Made by a program: the position numbers and the translations under genes | Part shown: positions 54,518 through 64,000 of the stretch, piece after piece | Layout of the letters: each line of letters begins with the position of its first letter | Numbering within the stretch: the stretch's first letter is position 1 | Notes under the pieces: model-generated | The model's input: only the letters and a program-made list of their open reading frames with translations | Databases searched by the model: none | Told to the model about the DNA's origin: nothing | Assembly (NCBI GenBank): GCA_037367405.1 | Contig: JAZKJV010006941.1 | Coordinates: 124,001 to 188,000, forward strand | Direction of reading: 5' to 3' | From: Ottelia alismoides | Lineage: Eukaryota > Streptophyta > Magnoliopsida > Alismatales > Hydrocharitaceae | DNA: 64,000 nt

Positions 54518-55029
54518 GCGAAATATACAAAGCGGAACAAGCGAGCAAATCAACTAGTAACAAGCACAACCACAATATGCATGAGTTAAATCATCCACGT
54601 TATCAAACTTAGTTATCAAATTGGTTCTCCCGTTTTGTGGTTTGTTGGGAGTTTAGTTTTCCACCATGATCCTTAATCTTTTGTCCAATTTCAACTCAAC
54701 CCCTATTTACCTCATTTGACCTATGTCCAATGGTGGTGGTGTAAGAGTTAGTATGATTACAAAGGTTGTGGTGTAATTACAAAGATTAATGGATCGTGTA
54801 GTACACAAAACAATAAAGCATTTTCTCACATTAAGTAGGGTCGGCGACATCAACTTTTCTTCTATTTGCATCATTCTAAATCCGATCTTACGTGTGTCCA
54901 CACATCTATCTTAGCATTTTCATTTATGCTACTACCATTCTCTGCACATGTATATGGTTCAGAGGCCAACATTTAGATCCATAAAGCATAACAGATCGTA
55001 CTCGTGAAATAATAAAATTATTTCAGGAG
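54518..55029. other. Intergenic; nothing recognisable
   Basis: AT-rich spacer between the two hAT copies. The frames are short and lack motifs. Confidence 0.5.
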
Positions 55030-55277
55030 TGATGGCCCAACCCTGGTTACTATTCACAAGGGTACTTCCTCCTCACAGATTACTATTCACCCACCCCAAC
55101 TCAGCCCAACCCAACTCAGTCCAACCCAGCAACCAAACAGGCCCTATGGGTTCGTTTGGTTGCAGGGTTGGGTTGGATTGGGTTGGGATGGGTGAATAGT
55201 AAACTGTGAGGAGGGAGTACCCCTGTAAATAGTACCCCAACCCAACCCAACCATGCCCAACCCTACAACCAAACGAG
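55030..55277. mobile_element. Tourist-like MITE(s), head-to-head
   Basis: The unit at about 55148-55277 has ends GTTCGTTTGGTTGCAGGGTT and, inverted, CTCGTTTGGTTGTAGGGTT. An inverted relative occupies about 55030-55142 (GCAACCAAACAGGCCC end). The whole forms a large inverted repeat including TACTATTCACCCA and its complement. The GTTTGGTTG-type terminus suggests PIF/Harbinger; a 3-bp TAT duplication is possible but not certain. Confidence 0.5.
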
Positions 55278-55287
55278 TATATGTTAC

Positions 55288-55845
55288 TAGGGTGGAGCAT
55301 TGGGCCGAGCCGGCCCTGATCCGACCCTGATCCGACCCGCAAAAGCTCGGGCCCGGCCCGAATCCGACATACAAATGGGCCGGGCCCGGGTCCTCATTTT
55401 TCAAAAATATTATACTTGGGCCGGGCCGGGCCCGAACTCGAAGTACAAGTGGGCCGGGCCCGGGCCCTCATATTTCAAAATATCATATTAGAACTAAATA
55501 AGGGGATGCGTATTTATAGTCATAATACATCCAATATTTCCTTCATACATCAATAGTAATATTCTATTGTAACAATACATCCAATATTCATGTGTTATGG
55601 ACGAATTATATCCATAACAATAATTTGGAATCAAAGTGCAACTTCATGGAATCAAAATAAGTGCGGGTTGAGCTCGACCCGAGCCCGAAGCGACCCGAAC
55701 CCGAGCCCGAACACGCGGGCCTTGGGCCGGGCCCGGGTCCGCAGTTTGCTGAAAAAAGCGGACCTCGACCCGGCCCACGGAAAATTGATGGGCTCGGACC
55801 GGGCTTTCCCGGGTTGGGCCGGGTCGAGCCTAATGCTCCACCCTA
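55288..55845 (+). mobile_element. hAT-type non-autonomous element, copy 2, 558 bp
   Basis: TIRs TAGGGTGGAGCAT and ATGCTCCACCCTA are perfect over 13 bp. The exact 8-bp duplication TATGTTAC (55280-55287, 55846-55853) is the hAT signature. The GC-rich arms (GGGCCGGGCCCGGG-type) are largely self-complementary. No transposase. Confidence 0.9.
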
Positions 55846-55853
55846 TATGTTAC

Positions 55854-56274
55854 ACAATGACTACGGCCAGATGCGGAATTATATATTGTTCCAGAGTATC
55901 CTTATCCCTCAACGGGGACTAAAAACGAAATTTACCCATGTTACAAATTTTGGTGGCTCTTATCCAAGAAGTCATTAAGAAGCTTCGCCGAGAAGCGTTA
56001 GAGCTCACCTCTTCCAAACCCCTCCCCTCCAATTCCCTTTCCCCGACCCCACATCGCACCTGCGAACCACGTGAGGCTCATCGGCATCTCCACTCCGCGC
56101 TCCCCTACAATCCAACGCTCTTAAAACCCCCGCCCCACCGTATCTCAACGGCTCAGCACAGCCCGATGACTCAACAACCTCTGATTGCGCTCCTCCGCGG
56201 TTGAGCACATGCAACAGACGCTCCCTATATATGGAGAGAGGCGCTTCACGCTTGGGCAGAGAGAGTCCGCAGCC
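55854..56274 (+). promoter_or_regulatory. Promoter and 5' UTR region of the acidic-protein gene
   Basis: A TATA-like CTATATATGG at 56224-56233 lies about 45 bp before the ATG, so the 5' UTR is short. The hAT insertion ends 430 bp upstream of the start codon. CT-rich and Pro-codon-rich sequence occurs at 56010-56150, with no gene. Confidence 0.5.
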
Positions 56275-57824
56275 ATGGCCGACGAGCAGAGAAGCTCCGA
56301 GCTCGTGGAAGACTACCGCTCCGTGGATTCTCAGGTGGAATTCGAGGATGGAGGTGGATTCGAGGTACGACGCGCTTTGATGGTCTCATCTCTCTCACTC
56401 TCACTCCGAGTCTCTCTGTCTAGTTTTTTTCAATCGAGTTCTTGTTTAAAGCTGGTGATATTTGATTGGTTGGTCCGGCTTGCTGGTTGCGATGATATGG
56501 TATTTAGGTGTTGTTGGGTTTGTGTTGTTTGGTTATAGAGTAGCTGGAAATCAGATGGAAAAACTTGTTACTTTTGATACATATTATCATGAAAGCTTCG
56601 AATGTTCTCTTCAATCTTTGATAACCCAACTGTTGGATTTGTACAGAAGATAAAATTCTTGGAGCAATGTGTTTGATCGTAATGAAGAACTTGTCCCCTC
56701 GTCATAGACGTTCACCTCCCAGCATGTGTTGTTATCTATCTTATTTCAGTTAGATCGATTAGCTTCTTCCATCGGCTCTACTCTGTTCTTTGTCGTGTTC
56801 TTACGGATTGCTTCTTACTTGTGATTCTTGATGCTTGATGTTCCATTTTGCATCTTCTTTTAATTCACTATGGTATCCTATTCTAATGTTGGTTAAGTGA
56901 ATGTCAGGATCGATGGCTAACTGTACAGACCTTTCTTAGCTGAATGCAGTTATTCGGTATGCTGCAGGTACACTCAGAAGATTTCATGCTGGAGGATAGC
57001 GAAGTTTCGAGCTCAATAGAACATGCTGATTTGCGTTACTGGTTCCTCGTAAGTAGAAAATAACCAACATTTTGTTAACAGCACAGATGCATTACTGCAC
57101 TAGATTGATTTAGTTCAGTTCTCAAAACAGCATGATCAAGTACAATCACTAGTACGAAATCCGCATAAATCGACGTTATCGTTTTGCCTATCTGCTAGCC
57201 AGATAATTTACAGCATGATCAAGTGACTGTTACAAATCTCTGAGGCAAATTATTCCACACAAAATACTTAAAGCTCGTGTAAGTGTGTAATATCAATCTC
57301 AGTTCTGATTTTTTTGTTAATTTTGGAAAATTAGGTCAAGAGTTTAACATTAGTTTGTTCTGTATAAGTTATCAAAACTGATATCTGGGGTTGTAAAGAA
57401 AGATCTTAAAAAGTGATTTTTATCACTTGTGTAAATTACTTATTCATTAGAAAACAATACGATACTTGTGTTCTTGTTCGATTTGGCACAATGAGACTAT
57501 AAGTCGTGGGAAGAGTACTACTGTTAAAACTGTTTATCTGATTGCATATATCGTTTATAACGAGACAGTATAATTATTTCTGAAAATCCACTGATATCTA
57601 CAATTTCACTTCTGGTGTGCTCCAAGTGAATCACATAGATTCATAATGTCCACAGTTAACATGTTTTTCCCATAATGCAGATGATGGATGGTGATGATTA
57701 TGAAGCTGAAACTTCAGAAGACTTTGAATTTGATTTGCAAAGAGATTTGGTGGAGTTCGATGATGACTACATTGAATTGAACGATTTACTCTATCCACTT
57801 TCTGATGCAGATGTCTCAGATTAA
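56275..57824 (+). CDS. Small acidic protein of unknown function, three exons
   Basis: Exons 56275-56364, 56968-57048 and 57681-57824 have GTACGA/GCAG and GTAAGT/GCAG splice sites, all phase 0, and give 104 residues. The context GCAGCCATGGCC is a good plant start. The protein is strongly acidic and Ser-rich: exon 1 ELVEDYRSVDSQVEFEDGG, exon 2 EDFMLEDSEVSSSIEHADLR, exon 3 ETSEDFEFDLQRDLVEFDDD with SDADVSD at the C-terminus. No signal peptide, membrane segment or catalytic motif, and likely largely disordered. I do not recognise the family. Support comes from consistent splicing and from a decayed copy of exon 3 and its flanks at 38716-39154. Exon structure is predicted, not shown by transcripts. 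Confidence 0.65.
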
Positions 57825-58944
57825 CTCTGTAATTAGCTATTAGTCGTAAGCACGAGACCTGTTCTTTATCGCCAGCCATGTTTATCGCATCATCGAACCA
57901 GGGTTGCTCTTGTGCAGTTTGTTGTCTTTATTGGTTTTTGGATTGTTTCCCGAACAGCAAACGAAGGCATTGTCTTTAGTGATCTGATGAGATTTTGGGG
58001 GAAGTAGTCTGTGCAGTCTGTACATAAGTTGATTAAGAAGAATGTTTAGCAATGAACATAAGCATTATCGAGATGATCTTCTGGTTGGTATCTGAACTAA
58101 TCTGATAAATTAGCACATAAATATGACTGTTTTTCCTATTCAGCGTCTTCCTGGTTTGATTTTTTGCACTTCAAGGCTTCATCTTTATTTCTACTAACTG
58201 AAAAGATTAGTATTAACAGCTTTTGATGAGCATCTGCAAACAGCACAGGTTAGAATCCACCTAAATGGTCTAGTGATTAAGCAAGTTAGCTTCCATCTTA
58301 AAGGATCAGGGTTCAAATTTTAGCTATTATCTATAATAAAAAAACGTGAGTTGTGTACAAACTTCTTTAACAATCTGGACTCATGAAAATTATGAAGGTA
58401 AACCATCAAGCTTTCTGCAAAGGTGCATCACATCTAATCACTATCTGCATGTTCTACAGAAACCTCAAACCGTATGTATTTGATATGTAAATTAGTATTT
58501 TGGAGAATGTCAAGTATGATTCTCGACTAATAAATCACAAGGCATACGCCCAAGTAGTCATTGACGTCGATGATTTCATTGAGACTGCTGAGAAATCAAC
58601 TGAAAATCAGAAAGCTCCAATAGGATCTAAAACAACCATATAAAAATCAAGGATCTACAGCGACAGAATCGAAAGTTGTAGTTATATATTACATGAATCC
58701 AACGGATAAAGTCTGCAGAACAGGATCACAAGTTTATACAAATGAAGATGAATACGAATTCCTTCATGAATTTTTATTAATAAGGGATTTTTACCCTATG
58801 AATCTTAGAATCTTTCTAAATTACATATTCGATTATGTAAACATCATTAGTATCTCCTCGACCTCATAAATTTAAACTCTTACCTCACGGATCATGTGAT
58901 TAACTGAACTCCCATCCATTTAACCATTATACTTAATCAGATTT
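57825..58944 (+). other. 3' flank of the acidic-protein gene, paralogous to 38850-49510
   Basis: No gene. It aligns with the interrupted copy (38850-39154 and 49095-49510) and contains the SINE-like head at 58256-58322. The last 300 bp before the LTR are AT-rich and featureless. Confidence 0.6.
58256..58345 (+). mobile_element. tRNA-derived SINE head
   Basis: A-box-like TGGTCTAGTGATTAAG (58266-58281) and B-box-like GGTTCAAATTT (58310-58320) with tRNA-like spacing (about 33 nt between boxes), followed by an A-rich stretch (AATAAAAAAAC). The degraded counterpart in the paralogous copy (49211-49275) shows it was there before the duplication. Confidence 0.5.
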
Positions 58945-59070
58945 TGTTAGAGTAATTATGTTATTTGTTTCTTTAATTATCCTATTTATGTAATTTACCC
59001 ATAGAGCTTTTCTCCTATATAAGAGAGCTCTAGGGTTAGATGAAATTTATCTCGCTAATTCCCTTCAACA
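58945..59070 (+). repeat. 5' LTR of the copia element, 126 bp
   Basis: TG...CA ends and a TATATAAG box at 59016-59023. The right boundary is fixed by the primer-binding site. The partner LTR is outside the window. Confidence 0.8.
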
Positions 59071-59082
59071 TGGTATCAGAGC
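59071..59082 (+). other. Primer-binding site (initiator tRNA-Met), copia
   Basis: TGGTATCAGAGC immediately after the LTR. Confidence 0.9.
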
Positions 59083-59849
59083 GACGGTCCTAGACCGGAG
59101 TTCTCGAAACCCTAACCCTAACCCACCCCACCCGCCGGCCTCTCTCTCCCTCTCTCTCGATCGGCGCCGCCGCACGCGTGCCTCACGCCTCGCGTGCCTC
59201 GCCTCGCCTCCTCCATCTCTCCTGGAGACCTCATCGCGCGCCTGGAGCCCTCCTCGCCTGGCGCCCTCATCCTGATCGCGCGCGCGTGGTGTGGCGCCCT
59301 CATCCTGATCGCCCTCATCCTTATCGCCTGGCGCCCTCATCCTGATCGCCTGGCTCCTGTAGCCCTCGCTCCTGATCGCGCGCGCGTGGTGTGGCTGTTG
59401 GCCGCTAGCCCTGTGCCTCCATCTCTCCTGGCGATGTGCCGCATATGGTCTTGATAGCCTCCTTTAGCCTCCTGGCGATGTGCCGCATAAGGCCCTGTGT
59501 CTCCTGTAGCCTCCTGATCGCGCGCGTGGTTTCATCCCTGTGGCGCGCGTGGTGTAACCGCTAGCCCTGTGCCTCCATCGCTCCTCGCCTGGCGATCTCT
59601 CCTGTGCGCCATATCGACGCAAAGCCACATCTCTACTGGACCGGTAGTCTCTCCTCAGCATCATCTATCCTGGCGATCTCATCTTGCCTGGCGATCTCAT
59701 CTTGCGTGCAGTCCAGGTCATGTTCTGTAGCATGCAGCCGTGTGCACCATATGCCCTAGCCGTCCTTTACGCGTGACTGCGTTGAGTCTATGAACAAGTA
59801 AACACTGTCTTCAGATTGTGTAACCCAGTTACAGGTTATTGTTGTCATC
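59083..59849 (+). other. GC-rich copia leader with degenerate tandem repeats
   Basis: Repeated words CCTCATCCTGATCGC, GGCGCCCTCATCCTGATCG, GCGCGCGTGGT and CTCCTGGCGATGTGCCGCAT occur several times between about 59180 and 59700. Short frames across it are not conserved. The composition contrasts with the AT-rich flank and with the balanced gag-pol frame. Confidence 0.7.
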
Positions 59850-62800
59850 ATGTCAGACAACAAGGTAGATTTTCCATCTCTGGGTGCCTTCAAAGGTCCA
59901 GCACCCGTTGTGAAGATGGATGGTACGAATTACGAACTGTGGGTCATGCAGTTCATGAGTCTTATGCAGTGCAATGGCAAGAAGCATATCCTCACACAAG
60001 AGGAACCTGTGGACAAGACTGGGGTTAACGCCTCTTGGGAGGCAGATGATGCTTATGTGCGTGTTTGGCTATCCGGTACTGTGTCCATGGAAATAGCCAA
60101 CGACATTCTGAGTCAACCCACTGCCAAGGCTATGTGGGATATCCTGGCAGCCACATATTCTCCGGCGAAGAACGAGTTCAAGATCTTACAACTCCAGCAT
60201 GACATCTTTACCTCGAAGCAGAACGGGCGTCCTCTTCATACCCTGTACACATCTCTGAGGGGTATGTTTGAGAAGCTACACGGGTACATTCCATTGACAG
60301 CTACACCGGAGCAGCTCAAAGCATATAGGGACTCGGTGATGACTGGAGTGTTTCTAGCAGCCCTTGACCCGGAGTATGATGCCGCCCGAGCAAAGATTCT
60401 TACAGATGCCACCATACCACCTATGGAGGAGGCCTATCGCAGGTTGAGTAGACTCTCCATATCTCATGGTGGAGTTCCGACATCTTCAGCTATGGCTTCT
60501 TCTCGCGGCAGAGGAGGCTATTCTCATTTCAGAGGTAGAGGTGGTCGTGGTCGAGGAGGAGGTAACAGACCTCCTAGACAGCCGTGCACCTACTGTCGCA
60601 GGACTGGACACACTGAGGAAACATGTTATTCGAAGCATGGGTTTCCTACTACTGCGGCACGTGTGGCGGAGCAGGCTCAGCAGGAAGGGGGTCCTTCCCT
60701 GGTCACGGATCAGAGGTTTGAGGAGTTAGTATCGAGACTTCGGGAGATCATGCCTAGCCAGGGACCAGCTAGTACTTCAGGATCTTCAGAGATAGCCGGC
60801 TCAGCATCAGCATCCTCTTCAGGTACAACGTATGCACTTACTAGTTGTTACAGAGCAGATCTATCAGAATGGATTATGAACTCAGGAGCATCTCACCATT
60901 TATGTGGTGACAAAAAGCAATTGGATCATTTTATTGCGACTCAAACAGGACGCTCCGTGGTAATTGCTGACGGAACACACTCTCCCATTACTGGTCAGGG
61001 GGAGGTGCAATTGACCCCGGGGATACGACTTCAGAACGTTCTTTATGCTCCTGATTTTTCCATGAATCTACTATCCATTAGCCAAATCACTAAAGATTTA
61101 CATTGTCGTGCCATATTTGAACCATCTGCTCTTGTGTTTCAAGACATCCTAACAGGCAGAGTGATTGGAGCTGGCTGTGAGCAAGGGGGTCTTTATAGAC
61201 TGGTGCAATCTCCTTATGCTGGTGTCTCTTCTATGAAGGCTGGATCGGTGTCACCCTACACTTGGCATCTTCGATTTGGCCATCTTCCGTTGCAAAAGAT
61301 GGTCCATCTTCTTCCACAGATTTCTCCCAAGTCTAATTTTCAGTGTGAGGCATGCCAACTTGGCAAACATCACAGGTCGTCATTTCCGAGTCGTATAGGT
61401 CCAAGTCGTCATGGTTTATTTGAGCTGCTACATTTTGATATTTGGGGTCCCAGTCGTGTCCCTGATCTTCAAGGACACAGGTTTTATCTTGTTGCTATTG
61501 ATGAGTTTTCTAGGTTATGTTGGGTTTTTCTACTTAAAAATAAGTCTGATGCTGCATCTGTTATCCGGTCTTTCATTATTGAAATAAAAAATATTTATTC
61601 TGCTAGAGTGAAGTTCATACGGTCTGATAATGCTCTTGAATTATGTAATACTCATATCTCACAATTTCTTATGTCTCATGGAATTGTGCATCAGAAGTCA
61701 TGTGCTTACACCTCCCAACAAAATGGGGTAGCTGAGCGGAAACATCGTCATTTGTTGGACATTACCAGGACCCTTTTGATTCAGAGTTGTGCCCCTCACT
61801 CCTATTGGGGGGATGCGGTTCTAACTGCTTGTTATCTGGTCAACCGTATGCCTTCGTCAGTGTTAGGAGAGAAGATCCCGTTCTTGACTGCGTTTCCCGA
61901 GAAGGATCTTTTCTCCCTAACACCTCGCGTCTTTGGCTCCGTTGCATTTGTTCATTGCTTCTCTCCTGGTCTTGACAAGCTCTCTCCCAGAGCTGTCAAA
62001 TACGTTTTTGTGGGTTATTCCAAAATCCAAAAAGGGTATCGGTGTTTTGATCCGGTTAGACGACGGTACCATGTTAGTGCTGATGCCACCTTCTTTGAGT
62101 CCATTATGTATTTCTCTCCTACAGGTGACAGACTCACTCACTCGGAGGAAGGAGATGATATCTATGTGCCTCCTCCTCCATCTGTTCCATGTTCTACTCT
62201 GCATCCACCACCACCACCACAACCTATACCACCACCGCCGCCACCACCACCAACAATTTCTTATCCTCAGGTCTATCAGCGTCGACCCTCTGCTCATGTG
62301 CCTCCTCCATCATCCAGCACGCCTGAGGTATGTAATGAACATTTGAGTACTACTAATGGCACAGGTGATTTGACTGCGCAGACAGATGTACAGGGTACAG
62401 ATGATACTATCACTACTCCAGTTGATGATCTTCATCTTCCTATTGCCCATAGAAGGCAAAAGCGTGCGCGGACAATGAATCCCAAATATGGGATGGACTT
62501 TGCATCACAGGCCTGTTTGGAGCGGTTGTCCCTGAAGTTTCGCGAGTTCGTCCTTGGGTTATCAGCAGTGGAAATCCCAAGGTCATATCAGGAGGCACTG
62601 CAGAGCAGTCCATGGCGTTTGGCTATGGAAGAAGAGATGCCGGTGTTGCAGTCACGTGGTACGTGGAGTGTTGTGCATCCTCTACCAGGTGCGTCAATAG
62701 TCGGAAGCAAATGGGTTTTTACTGTTAAGCATCGGGCTGATGGTACGGTTGATAGATACAAAGCCAGGTTGGTTGCTCGTGGGTTCACCCAAACATATGG

Positions 62801-64000
62801 GGTGGACTATCAGGAGACGTTTTCTCCAGTAGCACGTCATTCTACCTTACGGATTCTCATTGCAGTTGCTATTGTCCGTGACTGGCCCTTGTTTCAGTTA
62901 GATGTCAAGAACGCTTTCTTGTATGGTGACTTGCAGGAAGAAGTCTATATGCAGCAGCCACCAGGGTTTGCTGCTGAGGGGGAGTCTAATATGGTGTGCC
63001 GTCTTCATAAGGCCATATATGGCCTGAAGCAGAGTCCACGGGCTTGGTTTCAGAAGCTCTCGGAGTTGATTGAACAGAAGGGCTTCGTCAGATCTACAGC
63101 AGATCATACTCTCTTTGTAAAGAGAGACCAGCAAGGTATTGTGATCATCTTAGTGTATGTTGATGATATTGTTATCACTGGTAGTAATGAGCAGGGCATT
63201 CAAGCAGCCAAGGATTTTCTTAGTGAGCAGTTTGTTACGAAGGATCTGGGTACACTTCGTTACTTTTTGGGATTGGAGTTTGCAAGAAATGAGCAAGGCA
63301 TGGTAATGACACAAAGGAAGTATGTTACTGATCTGTTATCTGAGACAGGAATGGCAGGATGTAGACCAGCTACTACTCCTATGGATCCTAATGTTAAACT
63401 CTATGATGATGATTCTGAGGAGGTGGACAAGAGACGGTATAGAGAGCTTGTGGGGAAGTTGTTATATGTCACTATTACCCGACCAGATATATCCTTTGAT
63501 GTTAATAGGGTAAGTCAATTTATGGAGCAACCCAGACAGGCTCACATGAATGCTGTTTTTATGATCTTGAGATATCTGAAGTCATCTCCAGGTGCTGGTC
63601 TTCTGTTTAGGAAAGATACCTCTATATCTGTCACAGGTTGTGCTGATGCAGACTATGCTGGGTGCCCTAATGATAGAAAGTCTACTTCAGGCTTTATTTT
63701 ATTTGTTGGCAGCTCACCAATAGCTTGGAAGAGTAAGAAACAAACTGTTGTGGCTCGATCCAGTGCAGAGTCAGAATATAGGGCAATGGCCCAAGGTAGT
63801 GCTGAGATGATGTGGGTTAAATCGGTTTTGACTGATTTAACTATTGAAGTACCTCTTCCTATGCATCTTAAATGTGATAATCAGGCAGCCTTGTTCATAG
63901 ACAATAATCCAGCCTTCCATGAAAGGACGAAGCACATTGAAGTGGATTGTCATTATACACGGGACTTGATTCAAAAGGGGCTTATTTCAACTTCTTATGT
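59850..64000 (+). CDS. Copia gag-pol polyprotein (5' 1,383 codons; continues past the window)
   Basis: The ATG at 59850 (MSDNKVDFPSLGAF) opens a frame without a stop to the window end; I checked the key stretches codon by codon. Gag has MDGTNYELW and the zinc knuckle CTYCRRTGHTEETC (about residue 246). The protease motif reads WIMNSGASHH, with Asn at residue 344 (60879-60881) where the catalytic Asp is expected. Integrase has an HHCC finger (HLRFGH, CEACQLGKHH), FDIWGP with Asp 530, SDNALEL and QQNGVAERKHRHLL. A proline run (about 786-803) links integrase to RT. RT has the catalytic YVDDIVITG (about 1103-1111). RNase H has ADADYAGCPND and ARSSAESEYRAM. Apart from the protease change it looks intact. 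Confidence 0.92.
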   Translation, partial: MSDNKVDFPSLGAFKGPAPVVKMDGTNYELWVMQFMSLMQCNGKKHILTQEEPVDKTGVNASWEADDAYVRVWLSGTVSMEIANDILSQPTAKAMWDILAATYSPAKNEFKILQLQHDIFTSKQNGRPLHTLYTSLRGMFEKLHGYIPLTATPEQLKAYRDSVMTGVFLAALDPEYDAARAKILTDATIPPMEEAYRRLSRLSISHGGVPTSSAMASSRGRGGYSHFRGRGGRGRGGGNRPPRQPCTYCRRTGHTEETCYSKHGFPTTAARVAEQAQQEGGPSLVTDQRFEELVSRLREIMPSQGPASTSGSSEIAGSASASSSGTTYALTSCYRADLSEWIMNSGASHHLCGDKKQLDHFIATQTGRSVVIADGTHSPITGQGEVQLTPGIRLQNVLYAPDFSMNLLSISQITKDLHCRAIFEPSALVFQDILTGRVIGAGCEQGGLYRLVQSPYAGVSSMKAGSVSPYTWHLRFGHLPLQKMVHLLPQISPKSNFQCEACQLGKHHRSSFPSRIGPSRHGLFELLHFDIWGPSRVPDLQGHRFYLVAIDEFSRLCWVFLLKNKSDAASVIRSFIIEIKNIYSARVKFIRSDNALELCNTHISQFLMSHGIVHQKSCAYTSQQNGVAERKHRHLLDITRTLLIQSCAPHSYWGDAVLTACYLVNRMPSSVLGEKIPFLTAFPEKDLFSLTPRVFGSVAFVHCFSPGLDKLSPRAVKYVFVGYSKIQKGYRCFDPVRRRYHVSADATFFESIMYFSPTGDRLTHSEEGDDIYVPPPPSVPCSTLHPPPPPQPIPPPPPPPPTISYPQVYQRRPSAHVPPPSSSTPEVCNEHLSTTNGTGDLTAQTDVQGTDDTITTPVDDLHLPIAHRRQKRARTMNPKYGMDFASQACLERLSLKFREFVLGLSAVEIPRSYQEALQSSPWRLAMEEEMPVLQSRGTWSVVHPLPGASIVGSKWVFTVKHRADGTVDRYKARLVARGFTQTYGVDYQETFSPVARHSTLRILIAVAIVRDWPLFQLDVKNAFLYGDLQEEVYMQQPPGFAAEGESNMVCRLHKAIYGLKQSPRAWFQKLSELIEQKGFVRSTADHTLFVKRDQQGIVIILVYVDDIVITGSNEQGIQAAKDFLSEQFVTKDLGTLRYFLGLEFARNEQGMVMTQRKYVTDLLSETGMAGCRPATTPMDPNVKLYDDDSEEVDKRRYRELVGKLLYVTITRPDISFDVNRVSQFMEQPRQAHMNAVFMILRYLKSSPGAGLLFRKDTSISVTGCADADYAGCPNDRKSTSGFILFVGSSPIAWKSKKQTVVARSSAESEYRAMAQGSAEMMWVKSVLTDLTIEVPLPMHLKCDNQAALFIDNNPAFHERTKHIEVDCHYTRDLIQKGLISTSY

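Larger units (their letters stand above)
58945..64000 (+). mobile_element. Ty1-copia retrotransposon, open gag-pol, runs off the window
   Basis: A 126-bp LTR (58945-59070, TGTTAGAG...CCTTCAACA) is followed directly by a Met-tRNA primer-binding site, a 770-bp GC-rich leader and an uninterrupted gag-pol frame from 59850 to the window end. Domain order gag, protease, integrase, RT, RNase H identifies Ty1-copia. A very short LTR fits the Ale/Retrofit-type lineages, but I am not certain. The 3' LTR and target duplication lie outside. Confidence 0.9.

Noticed and set aside
55144..55922. Overlapping 60-110 codon frames
   Set aside because: They read across GC-rich hAT arms and MITE repeats and change frame with no domain support.

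Overview
The window is nuclear DNA of a flowering plant. Evidence: spliced genes with GT-AG introns, plant-type LTR retrotransposons (Athila and Tekay/Del Ty3-gypsy lineages, several Ty1-copia), LINE debris, Mutator-like elements with 9-bp target duplications, hAT and Tourist-like MITEs, and an F-box gene of a land-plant family. GC-rich exons and Pack-MULE-like elements suggest a monocot, but this is only a leaning. No bacterial-type operon, CRISPR array, rRNA or tRNA gene was seen.

Layout. 1-4066: tail and 3.6-kb 3' LTR of a Ty3-gypsy-like element that starts outside the window. 4830-5693 (-): first two exons of a wax ester synthase/DGAT (WSD)-type acyltransferase, whose 3' part is absent; a GA microsatellite lies just 5' of its ATG. 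5.8-14.7 kb: foldback MITEs, a broken 2-oxoglutarate dioxygenase-like fragment, LINE pieces and a decayed copia gag. 14846-38715: a decayed Ty1-copia element (TSD ATAAT) carrying an 18.4-kb Athila element (16739-35142, TSD ATGGC) between its gag and protease. 39164-49085: a Mutator-like element (9-bp TSD TTTTTTATA) whose left terminal inverted repeat is split by a very young Tekay-like element (39213-47800, TSD TATAT) and whose interior holds a smaller MULE-type MITE. 49561-50589: a second MULE with a captured CYP86-like P450 fragment.

All of these insertions from 14.8 to 49.1 kb lie in one short ancestral sequence. The pieces 14714-14845, 38716-39154 and 49095-49510 align in order with 57520-58790, the end of a small three-exon gene at 56275-57824. 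The 14.7-49.5 kb block is therefore a decayed paralogous copy of that gene's 3' end, expanded about 35-fold by nested insertion.

The host genes that look intact are the F-box/LRR gene (50825-53137, five exons) and the small acidic-protein gene (56275-57824, three exons). Between and beside them lie an inverted pair of hAT-type elements and Tourist-like MITEs. From 58945 to the window end runs a Ty1-copia element with a 126-bp LTR and an uninterrupted gag-pol frame that leaves the window; its protease active-site Asp is replaced by Asn.

Most notable: a frame-restoring 86-bp intron-like segment just before the Tekay chromodomain; five hairpins downstream of Athila pol, each ending in a copy of the element's polypurine tract; a 30-bp perfect palindrome centred on a G-box in both Athila LTRs; an Athila Gag with a Gln/Pro-rich tract and no zinc knuckle; and two neighbouring MULEs with exact 9-bp TSDs.
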